From NCBI RefSeq assembly GCF_000739875.1, contig NZ_BBJR01000022.1:1-64000 (forward strand): DNA of 64,000 nucleotides, read 5' to 3'. The notes below the pieces were generated by a model, which saw only the letters and a list, made by a program, of their open reading frames with translations, was not told the origin of the DNA and did not search any database. Origin of the DNA: Comamonas aquatica NBRC 14918 (GTDB lineage Bacteria; Pseudomonadota; Gammaproteobacteria; Burkholderiales; Burkholderiaceae_C). The position numbers were made by a program, and so were the translations under genes. Each line of letters starts with the position of its first letter. Positions within the stretch are counted from its first letter, which is position 1. This document shows positions 42,574-49,817 of this stretch, one piece after another.

Positions 42574-42600
42574 AAAAAAAGGGGGCTACCGTGAGCCCCG
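42574..42600 (-). terminator. attenuator/terminator between rpsB and tsf
   Basis: On the minus strand GGGGCT-CACGGT-AGCCCC is followed by C and seven T. It lies 34 bases after the rpsB stop and probably lowers tsf expression relative to rpsB; a similar arrangement is known in E. coli. Confidence 0.75.
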
Positions 42601-42633
42601 CTTTCTTATCGCGACAAGTCGCGCAGCCAGCTC

Positions 42634-43386
42634 TTAGGCAGCGGATTCATCCACTTCCACGAACTCGTCAGAGCCTTCGCCGGCAGCAACCTTGGCCACA
42701 TCGTTCAGGCGGGCTTCGCGGCCTTCCAGGATGGCGTCAGCGATGGCGCGGGCGTACAGAGCCACAGCCTTGGCCGAGTCATCGTTACCGGGGATCACGT
42801 AGTCCACGCCTTCGGGATTGTGGTTGGAGTCCACCACACCGATCAATGGAATACCCAGCTTCTTGGCTTCGGAAATAGCGATCTTGTGGAAGCCCACGTC
42901 GATCACGAAGATGGCGTCAGGCAGGGTGTTCATGTCTTGAATACCGCCGATGTCCTTCTCCAGCTTTTCCAGTTCGCGAGCGAACATCAGCTGCTCTTTC
43001 TTGGACAGGGACTCCAGACCCGCTTCTTGCTGAGCCTTCATGTCCTTCAGACGCTTGATCGACGTCTTCACGGTCTTGAAGTTGGTCAGCATACCGCCCA
43101 ACCAACGCTGATCCACGTAAGGCACGCCTGCGCGCTGGGCTTGCTCAGCCACCAGCTCACGAGCTTGGCGCTTGGTACCGACCATCAGGATGGTGCCGCC
43201 ATTGGATGCCAGTTGCTTGGCAAACTTCTGGGCGTCCTGCAGCATGGGCAGGGACTTTTCCAGGTTGATGATGTGGATCTTGTTGCGGTGACCGAAGATG
43301 AACGGAGCCATCTTAGGGTTCCAGAAACGAGTTTGGTGACCGAAGTGGACACCAGCTTCCAGCATTTCGCGCATGGTAACGGACAT
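42634..43386 (-). CDS. rpsB: 30S ribosomal protein S2
   Basis: The 250-residue protein opens with the family start ([20 protein letters not shown]), has the second signature [25 protein letters not shown] near 158-182, and ends with an acidic tail. It heads the tsf-pyrH-frr envelope cluster. S2 represses its own mRNA in proteobacteria; a leader hairpin that could serve this is listed. Confidence 0.98.
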   Translation of the reverse strand: MSVTMREMLEAGVHFGHQTRFWNPKMAPFIFGHRNKIHIINLEKSLPMLQDAQKFAKQLASNGGTILMVGTKRQARELVAEQAQRAGVPYVDQRWLGGMLTNFKTVKTSIKRLKDMKAQQEAGLESLSKKEQLMFARELEKLEKDIGGIQDMNTLPDAIFVIDVGFHKIAISEAKKLGIPLIGVVDSNHNPEGVDYVIPGNDDSAKAVALYARAIADAILEGREARLNDVAKVAAGEGSDEFVEVDESAA

Positions 43387-43430
43387 GTTTTTTCTCCAAA
43401 AGGTTGGGTCTTAAATGCAGCTCGATTTTG

Positions 43431-43446
43431 CAAACCTCCAGGTTTG
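43431..43446 (-). promoter_or_regulatory. hairpin in the rpsB leader
   Basis: CAAACC-TGGA-GGTTTG on the minus strand is a perfect six-base-pair stem with a four-base loop, 45 bases before the rpsB ATG. It could be part of an S2 autoregulation site; this is inference. Confidence 0.4.
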
Positions 43447-43531
43447 GCAACACCTTAAGAGAGCTGATTTGCGATTCACTTAGGCAGCCCCGCCCAGTGT
43501 TTTACCGGACAGTCAACTGCAAAGCCGAAAA

Positions 43532-43540
43532 ATTTTAGCA
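43532..43540 (-). promoter_or_regulatory. extended minus-10 of the rpsB promoter
   Basis: TGCTAAAAT on the minus strand is an extended minus-10 about 146 bases before the rpsB start. The minus-35 is not obvious. Confidence 0.45.
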
Positions 43541-43675
43541 CAAGCCAGACCGCCCTCCAGCGCTGCGCTGTGGATTCACCCTTTTGCACCCCATCCGCCA
43601 CCCACATATTTCACCCAACCGCCCCGCCCGCAGCCCCACTGACCCACACTTGATATTTCTTTGCGAAGTGGGTGC

Positions 43676-43704
43676 TTGACGACTGCAATTGCGCGTCAAA
43701 ATCG
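43676..43704 (+). promoter_or_regulatory. weak promoter and inverted repeat before the D-amino-acid dehydrogenase gene
   Basis: TTGACG (43676-43681) and CGTCAA (43694-43699) form an inverted repeat; TTGACG could also be a minus-35 with a poor AAATCG 17 bases later. The ATG is 29 bases downstream. Confidence 0.3.
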
Positions 43705-43732
43705 CGGGTTCACGAATTGCGCCCGACACGCC

Positions 43733-44983
43733 ATGAATATCGCCATCGTGGGAGCCGGTATCACCGGCATCTCCACGGCCTTGGAACTCGCCCGCGACGG
43801 GCACCAAGTCACCGTCTATGAACAAATGAACGCCACCGCCGAGGAGGCCAGTTTTGCCCCGGGCGGCTGGCTGTCACCGTGCATGGCGCCCAGCCTGTCG
43901 GCACCCGGCGTGGGCATGCCGCTGAAACAGCTGCAAAAGGGCAGCGGTCTGCTGCAGGCCTCGACCTTTCTGGGCAGCAACACCTGGCGCTGGATGCGCC
44001 AGTGGAAAAAGCACGAAAAACAAGCCCTCAAACAGGGCACCCATCCCCTGTTCTCCGCCTTGCAGGCCCTGTCCAGCTACAGCCAAGACCTGCGCTGGCA
44101 AGACTGCGAGGATCCGGAATCGATTGCCGAGCAACGCCCCGGGGCACTGATCCTGCTGCGCAACCCGCAGGAACTGGAGTTCTGGCAGCAGCGCCTGCCA
44201 CTGTTGCAGGAACAGGGGATTGCCTGCCAACTGCTGAGCCCGCAGCAGGCCCTGGGCATCGAACCCAGCCTGGGTCAGGACATCGCCTGGCTGAGCGCAC
44301 TGCACTTCCCCCAGGGCGAGTCCATCAACCCCCGGCTGTGGACCCACCTGCTGCGCATGCAGGCCCAGCACCTGGGCGCGCACATCCACACCGGCGTGCC
44401 CATTCAGCGCATCAGCACCCAGCCACTGGGGGTGCAAACCGCCCAGCAGTTGCACCTGCACGATGCCATCGTGCTGTGCACCGGCGCGCACCAGCAACTC
44501 AGCAGCCAGGCCCTGGGCCTGCAACTGCCCCTGATGACCAACTGGGGCTACAGCGTGACCGCCCCCGTGCGCGACGCCCTGCAGGCCCCGCGCGGCAGCG
44601 TCATGGACTGGGCGCAGCAGGCCACCATCACCCGGATGGGGCAACGCGTGCGCATCACCGCCGGACTGGAACTGGACAGCACCGCCAGCACCCCGCACCA
44701 CACCGCTACACTGCAACGCATGTACCGTCTGCTCAACGACTGGTTCCCCGGTGGCGCACACCTCTCCTCCCCGCAGGTACAGGTGTGGCGCGGCGTGCGC
44801 GGCCACCTGCCCGATGGCCTGCCCGCCGTGGGTGCCAGCGGGCGTCCCGGGGTGTGGCTCAACCTGGCGCACGGCAGCCACGGCGCCAGCCTGGCGGCAG
44901 GCTGCGCCCGGGCCCTGGCCGACATGCTGGCCGGCCGCCCCACCGCCATCGACATGCAGGCCTTCAGCCCCCTGCGGTTTTAG
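43733..44983 (+). CDS. FAD-dependent D-amino-acid dehydrogenase-like oxidoreductase
   Basis: The 416-residue protein is of the DAO/DadA superfamily. The dinucleotide motif IAIVGAGITGISTALELA (3-20) with Glu near residue 34 (VTVYEQ) binds FAD; FAPGGWLSPCMAPS follows. The C-terminal block GHLPDGLPAVGASGRPGVWL and HGSHGASLAAGCARALADML is typical of DadA-like enzymes that oxidise D-amino acids and pass electrons to the respiratory chain. The substrate could also be another amine. An eight-base gap joins it to nnr. Confidence 0.88.
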   Translation: MNIAIVGAGITGISTALELARDGHQVTVYEQMNATAEEASFAPGGWLSPCMAPSLSAPGVGMPLKQLQKGSGLLQASTFLGSNTWRWMRQWKKHEKQALKQGTHPLFSALQALSSYSQDLRWQDCEDPESIAEQRPGALILLRNPQELEFWQQRLPLLQEQGIACQLLSPQQALGIEPSLGQDIAWLSALHFPQGESINPRLWTHLLRMQAQHLGAHIHTGVPIQRISTQPLGVQTAQQLHLHDAIVLCTGAHQQLSSQALGLQLPLMTNWGYSVTAPVRDALQAPRGSVMDWAQQATITRMGQRVRITAGLELDSTASTPHHTATLQRMYRLLNDWFPGGAHLSSPQVQVWRGVRGHLPDGLPAVGASGRPGVWLNLAHGSHGASLAAGCARALADMLAGRPTAIDMQAFSPLRF

Positions 44984-44991
44984 GAGACACC

Positions 44992-46503
44992 ATGCTGCAG
45001 CGCATTCACTGGCACGCCACCACATCACGGCCCCTCTGGAATGCGCAAGCCAGCCGCAGCATCGAGCAGGCTGCACTGACCCACCCCCAACACCCCAGCC
45101 TGATGCAGCGCGCCGGCCAGGCCATCGCCGACCTGACCCGCACCGTGGCGCCGCAGGCGCGCCAGGCCTGGGTGCTGTGCGGGCCGGGCAACAACGGTGG
45201 CGACGGACTGGTGGCAGCCAGCCATCTGGCGCGGCGCGGCTTGAAAGTCGGCGTGCACTGGCTGGGCAACCCAGACGCGTGCAGCGACGACACCCATGCC
45301 GCCTGGCAGCAGGCCCGGCAAACGCCGGTGGAGTGGCTGTCGCCCCACGCCACTCCGTCGCTGACCACCGAAGATGTGGTCATCGACGCGCTACTGGGAC
45401 TGGGCCAGCGCTCCCGCAGTGATGCCGATGCCACGCCGCTGCAGCAGTTGCTGCAGCGCAGTTACACCAGCGCCGGGCATTCGATCGCCGTCGATCTGCC
45501 CACGGGCCTGGACACCGACCACGGCACCTGGCTCCCCGGCTACACGCCCCCCGAGACCTGGCAGCCCAGCAGCCGCCACACCCTGAGCCTGCTGACCCTG
45601 AAACCCGGGCTGTTCACCGCCCACGGGCGCGACGCCTGCGGGGACATCTGGTGGGACGACTTGGAATGCACCGACTGGCTGCAGCAACAGCCCCCCAGCG
45701 CCTGGCTCAGCGGCCCGACACCCCAACCCAGGCGCCGGCACAACAGCCACAAGGGCAGCTTTGGCGACGTGCTGGTGATTGGCGGCGCCCCGGGCATGGT
45801 CGGCGCCGCCATCCTGGCCGCCAGTGCTGCGCTGCACCACGGCGCAGGCCGCACCCTGCTGCACCTGTTGAACACCCCGGAATTCAGCGTCTACCCGCCA
45901 CTGCCCGACCTGATGCTGCCGGATGCGGACAGCGCCCGCGGCCACCTGGCCCACGCCACCGTGGTGTGCGGCTGCGGCGGTGGGCAGGCCGTGCACGCAT
46001 GGCTGCCCGCCGTGCTGGAACAGGCGCCGCGCCTGGTGCTGGATGCCGACGCACTGAATGCACTGGCCCGTGACGAGACCCTGCACCACGCTGTGCAGGC
46101 CCGCCGTGCACGCGGCCACGCCACCATCCTGACACCCCACCCGCTGGAGGCCGCACGCCTGCTGCGCCAGAGCACCGCCGAGGTGCAGGCCCAACGCCTG
46201 ACCGCAGCACAGACGCTGGCCGACAACCTGCAGTGCACGGTGCTGCTCAAGGGCTCGGGCAGCATCATCGCCAGCCCGGGCGAGACCCCGCACATCAACC
46301 CCACGGGCAATCCGCGCCTGGCCATCGGCGGCACCGGCGATGTGCTGGCCGGCATCCTGGCCGCGCGCTGGCAAGCCGACCTGCCCGCCCACGCCGTCGC
46401 CAGCCAGGCCGCGTGGGAGCATGGCGCCCTGGCCGACCAGTGGCCGGCCCAGCGCGCCCTGATCGCCTCCGCGCTGGCCCAGGCGCAATTACAAAGTCTT
46501 TGA
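44992..46503 (+). CDS. nnr: bifunctional NAD(P)H-hydrate epimerase / ADP-dependent NAD(P)H-hydrate dehydratase
   Basis: The 503-residue fusion repairs hydrated NAD(P)H. The N-terminal YjeF_N epimerase has VLCGPGNNGGDGLVAASHLA (61-80) and ALLGLGQ, then AVDLPTGLDTDHG. The C-terminal carbohydrate-kinase-like dehydratase has HKGSFGDVLVIGGAPGMVGA, LTPHPLEAARL, LLKGSGSIIASP and the Asp of GGTGDVLAGILA (446-457). ATG 44992 follows TAGGAGACACC, so the ribosome site overlaps the stop of the gene before. The long in-frame upstream extension is a shadow. Confidence 0.94.
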   Translation: MLQRIHWHATTSRPLWNAQASRSIEQAALTHPQHPSLMQRAGQAIADLTRTVAPQARQAWVLCGPGNNGGDGLVAASHLARRGLKVGVHWLGNPDACSDDTHAAWQQARQTPVEWLSPHATPSLTTEDVVIDALLGLGQRSRSDADATPLQQLLQRSYTSAGHSIAVDLPTGLDTDHGTWLPGYTPPETWQPSSRHTLSLLTLKPGLFTAHGRDACGDIWWDDLECTDWLQQQPPSAWLSGPTPQPRRRHNSHKGSFGDVLVIGGAPGMVGAAILAASAALHHGAGRTLLHLLNTPEFSVYPPLPDLMLPDADSARGHLAHATVVCGCGGGQAVHAWLPAVLEQAPRLVLDADALNALARDETLHHAVQARRARGHATILTPHPLEAARLLRQSTAEVQAQRLTAAQTLADNLQCTVLLKGSGSIIASPGETPHINPTGNPRLAIGGTGDVLAGILAARWQADLPAHAVASQAAWEHGALADQWPAQRALIASALAQAQLQSL

Positions 46504-46511
46504 ATAAAAAA

Positions 46512-46589
46512 GAGCTGCTCGCGCTGACTAGACAAGCGTTTCAAATAGAAAACTATTCAAAACCCTTGCCAGATCTGCGCGAGCAGCTC
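46512..46589. repeat. long palindromic element after nnr (REP-like repeat, copy 2)
   Basis: GAGCTGCTCGCGC (46512-46524) and GCGCGAGCAGCTC (46577-46589) are perfect 13-base inverted repeats. Inside, CAAGCGTTTCAAATAG and CTATTCAAAACCCTTG pair at 13 of 16 positions around AAAA. The core GCGCTGACTAGACAAGCG is shared with the repeat near 5190. It may also end nnr transcription. Confidence 0.7.
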
Positions 46590-46673
46590 CTGAATTCAAG
46601 GTAGCCCAGCCGATGATGCCGGGCGCCAGCCGCACAACCCACAGGGCCCCGCCCCGGGTTGCGGCAGCCTGCC

Positions 46674-48998
46674 TCAGCGGCGGCGCCGTCCAGACTTGCC
46701 CGCCGGCTTGTCCTCGGCGTGCGGCTTGCCGCGCACGGCACCAAAGCCAGCGGCCGCCGGATCCTGCCAGGACTTGCCGGACGCCGGCTTGGCCTTGGCT
46801 CCACCAGCACCGGCGCCGCCATAGCCGCGCCCCTTGTCCTTGCGAGCACGGGGTGTCGGCTCTTCGTGCGTGCGATCACCCTCGCCCCGCGGGGCAAACG
46901 CAGCGCGCTTGCCTCCCCGGTTGCGCGTGTTCAGCGCCTCCTGCTCGTCCTGCACGATGCGGAAGTCGATCTTGCGGCCATCCAGGTCCACGCGGCTGAC
47001 CTGCACCTGCAGGCGCGTGCCAATCGTGTAGCTCACCCCGGTGCGCTCGCCGCGCAACTCCTGGCGCTGCTCATCGAACTTGAAGTAGTCCCCCCCCAGC
47101 TCGGTGATGTGCACCAGACCTTCGACATACATCGCATCCAGGGTCACGAAGATGCCAAAGGAGGTCACCGCCGTCACCGTGCCCGCGAATTCCTCACCCA
47201 GGTAATCGCGCATGTACTTGCACTTCAGCCAGGCTTCCACGTCGCGGCTGGCTTCGTCGGCACGGCGTTCGTTGGCGCTGCAATGCAGGCCTGCAGCTTC
47301 CCAGGCCTGCAACTCAGCCATCACGGCACGGCTGCGCGGCTGGATCTGCGGCTCCCCCACCCGGCTGGCCAGGCGCTTGGCCAGCTTGGCCTGGGCCTCG
47401 CCGGGCTCGGGCAGCTTGGGCAGCTTGTACTTGGCATCGTTCAGGATGGACTTGATGACGCGGTGCACCAGCAGGTCCGGATAGCGGCGGATGGGGCTGG
47501 TGAAGTGGGTGTAGGCACTGAACGCCAGGCCAAAGTGCCCACCGTTGTCCGGCATGTACATGGCCTGCATCATGGTGCGCAGCAGCATGGTGTGGATCTG
47601 CTGGGCATCGGGCCGGTCCTTGGTGGCATCGGCAATCGCCTGGAATTCCGCTGGGCTGGGCGTATCCGACACCGACAGATTCACGCCCACCGCCCTCAAA
47701 TAGCCACGCAGCAAGTCAATCTTCTCGGCCGACGGCTTGTCGTGCACGCGGAACAAGGCCGTGCGCCCATTCTGTTCAATGAAGTCGGCCGCACAAACGT
47801 TGGCCGCCAGCATGCACTCCTCGATCAGGCGGTGCGCATCGTTGCGCGTTCGGGGCACGATCTTTTCGATGCGACCGTTCTCATCGCACACGATCTGCGT
47901 CTCCACCGTGTCGAAGTCGACCGCACCACGCGTATTGCGCGCCTCCAGCAAGGCGCGGAAGACGCCGTGCAGGTTCAACAGGTCCGGCACGCGCGCCTTG
48001 CGCTGCGTTGCCTCGGGTCCACGGGTGTTCGACAGGATGGCCGCCACCTCGGTGTAGGTGAAGCGGGCATGGCTGTGCATGACCCCGGGGTAGAACTGGT
48101 AGGCATGCACCTCACCCTTCGCCGTGACCAGCATGTCGCAGACCATGCACAGTCGATCCACATCGGGGTTCAGCGAGCACAGGCCGTTGGACAGCTTCTC
48201 GGGCAACATCGGAATCACGCGGCGCGGGAAATAGACACTGGTGGCGCGGTCGTAGGCATCGATGTCGATGGCATTGCCGTTTTGCACATAGTGGCTCACA
48301 TCGGCAATCGCCACCAGCAGGCGCCACCCCTTGGCACGCCCGACCTTGGCCGGCTCGCAATACACGGCATCGTCGAAGTCGCGGGCATCCTCGCCATCGA
48401 TGGTGCACAGCGGCACATCGCGCAGGTCCACACGGCCCTTGCGGTCCTTGGCCATGACTTTTTCCGGCAGCGCCTTCGCCGCTGCCAGACAAGCCTCCGA
48501 AAACACATGCGGTACGCCATATTTGCGCACCGCGATCTCGATTTCCATGCCGGGGTCGTCGACCTCGCCCAGCACCTCCACGATGCGCCCCACGGGCTGA
48601 CCAAACAGCGCCGGCGCCTCCGTCAACTCCACCACCACCACCTGGCCCGTCTTGGCCTGGCTGGTGGCCCCCTGCGGCACCAGCACATCCTGCCCATAGC
48701 GCTTGTCTTCCGGGGCCACCAGCCACACGCCGCTTTCCTGCAACAGGCGACCGATCAAGGTCTTGGTGGGACGGTCGATGATTTCAACGATATGCCCCTC
48801 GGGGCGGCCGCGCCGATCCTGGCGCACGATGGTCACACGCACATGGTCCTTGTGCAGCACCGCCCGCATCTCATTGGCGGGAATGAAGATGTCCGCCTCA
48901 CCGTCGTCACGGATGATGAAACCGTGCCCATCGCGATGCCCCTGCACCGTGCCTTCAATCTCTTTGAGCGAATTGCGTGAATTGGTGCGTTGGTCCAT
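46674..48998 (-). CDS. rnr: ribonuclease R
   Basis: The 774-residue 3'-5' exoribonuclease degrades structured RNA. It has an N-terminal cold-shock domain (GTVQGHRDGHGFIIRDDGEADIF), the RNB catalytic domain with CTIDGEDARDFDDAVYCE (about 290) holding the four metal-binding Asp residues, TSPIRRYPDLLVHR, an S1 domain near 655-735 and a basic tail ending KSGRRRR. The start MDQRTNSRN has no ribosome site and lies eight bases from TATAGC. It is divergent from the tRNA-Leu array, 33 bases apart. Confidence 0.96.
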   Translation of the reverse strand: MDQRTNSRNSLKEIEGTVQGHRDGHGFIIRDDGEADIFIPANEMRAVLHKDHVRVTIVRQDRRGRPEGHIVEIIDRPTKTLIGRLLQESGVWLVAPEDKRYGQDVLVPQGATSQAKTGQVVVVELTEAPALFGQPVGRIVEVLGEVDDPGMEIEIAVRKYGVPHVFSEACLAAAKALPEKVMAKDRKGRVDLRDVPLCTIDGEDARDFDDAVYCEPAKVGRAKGWRLLVAIADVSHYVQNGNAIDIDAYDRATSVYFPRRVIPMLPEKLSNGLCSLNPDVDRLCMVCDMLVTAKGEVHAYQFYPGVMHSHARFTYTEVAAILSNTRGPEATQRKARVPDLLNLHGVFRALLEARNTRGAVDFDTVETQIVCDENGRIEKIVPRTRNDAHRLIEECMLAANVCAADFIEQNGRTALFRVHDKPSAEKIDLLRGYLRAVGVNLSVSDTPSPAEFQAIADATKDRPDAQQIHTMLLRTMMQAMYMPDNGGHFGLAFSAYTHFTSPIRRYPDLLVHRVIKSILNDAKYKLPKLPEPGEAQAKLAKRLASRVGEPQIQPRSRAVMAELQAWEAAGLHCSANERRADEASRDVEAWLKCKYMRDYLGEEFAGTVTAVTSFGIFVTLDAMYVEGLVHITELGGDYFKFDEQRQELRGERTGVSYTIGTRLQVQVSRVDLDGRKIDFRIVQDEQEALNTRNRGGKRAAFAPRGEGDRTHEEPTPRARKDKGRGYGGAGAGGAKAKPASGKSWQDPAAAGFGAVRGKPHAEDKPAGKSGRRRR

Positions 48999-49006
48999 TT
49001 TTTTGC

Positions 49007-49014
49007 TATACAAT
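49007..49014 (+). promoter_or_regulatory. minus-10 region of the tRNA-Leu array
   Basis: TATACAAT lies 18-25 bases before the first tRNA. The opposite strand of the same AT-rich patch would serve rnr. No good minus-35 is seen. Confidence 0.35.
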
Positions 49015-49031
49015 CTAAATCTTTCCTGAAA

Positions 49032-49116
<85 letters not shown>

Positions 49117-49147
49117 AGTTTAACGACAACTGCATGCAGCGTCGGAA

Positions 49148-49185
49148 AACAAAAAGTTCACAAACTACCAAGTGAACGTTTTGTT
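49148..49185 (+). promoter_or_regulatory. stem-loop between tRNA-Leu copies 1 and 2
   Basis: AACAAAAAGTTCAC (49148-49161) and GTGAACGTTTTGTT (49172-49185) pair at 13 of 14 positions. It is likely a processing site or partial terminator in the array transcript. Confidence 0.5.
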
Positions 49186-49256
49186 TGGAAGTAGAATTTG
49201 AAATTCAGAAAAATTGAAATCTAGCGTTAACCCTTAAAAGTTGACAATAGAAATCA

Positions 49257-49341
<85 letters not shown>

Positions 49342-49428
49342 AAATTTGCGATGCATGTCTGTTCGGCATACATCAACAAAAGCAGATTGTTGAGTGCTAC
49401 CTCACTTCATTAAAAACAACTGTCTTTT

Positions 49429-49513
<85 letters not shown>

Positions 49514-49591
49514 AAAAATTTGCGGCATTGTCAATGCCAACAAAATCACACTGTCGGGTGCTACCACACCTACAAGCAAGCAGTTGATTTT

Positions 49592-49676
49592 GCCCAGGAG
49601 GCGGAATTGGTAGACGCACTAGTTTCAGGTACTAGCGGGTAACTCCGTGGAGGTTCGAGTCCTCTCCTGGGCACCA
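49592..49676 (+). tRNA. tRNA-Leu (anticodon CAG), copy 4 with A at position 8
   Basis: Identical to the other copies except one base: GCCCAGGAG instead of GCCCAGGTG, so the nearly universal U8 is A. U8 pairs with A14 in the tRNA core; the change should weaken folding. Anticodon, stems and CCA are intact. It may be a decaying copy. Confidence 0.9.
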
Positions 49677-49685
49677 GACACAACC

Positions 49686-49714
49686 AGCCATCGCCTTATA
49701 GCTATGGCTTTTTT
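49686..49714 (+). terminator. terminator of the tRNA-Leu array
   Basis: AGCCAT (49686-49691) and ATGGCT (49704-49709) form a stem that ends in six T, nine bases after the last tRNA. Confidence 0.7.
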
Positions 49715-49738
49715 GTTTGCTCCTACGACTCTTCGCCA

Positions 49739-49772
49739 TAAAAAAAGCCGCTGAATCCAGCGGCTTTTTTGC
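49739..49772. terminator. bidirectional terminator after the DUF349 gene
   Basis: AAAAAAAGCCGCTG-AATC-CAGCGGCTTTTTT is symmetrical. It serves the minus-strand DUF349 gene and backs up the tRNA terminator. Confidence 0.85.
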
Positions 49773-49817
49773 ATCGACTGGGGTGACGCATGTCCACCCC
49801 TTCACACTATTACACCA

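Noticed and set aside
43879-44991. Long upstream extension of the nnr frame
   Set aside because: It overlaps the oxidoreductase gene; nnr homology and TAGGAG place the start at 44992.
46659-48980. 773-codon frame antisense to rnr
   Set aside because: Shadow of a definite RNase R gene.
48976-49000. Sigma70 minus-35 for the tRNA-Leu array
   Set aside because: TTGGTG and TTGGTC candidates have spacers of 19 or 13 bases to the minus-10; not convincing.
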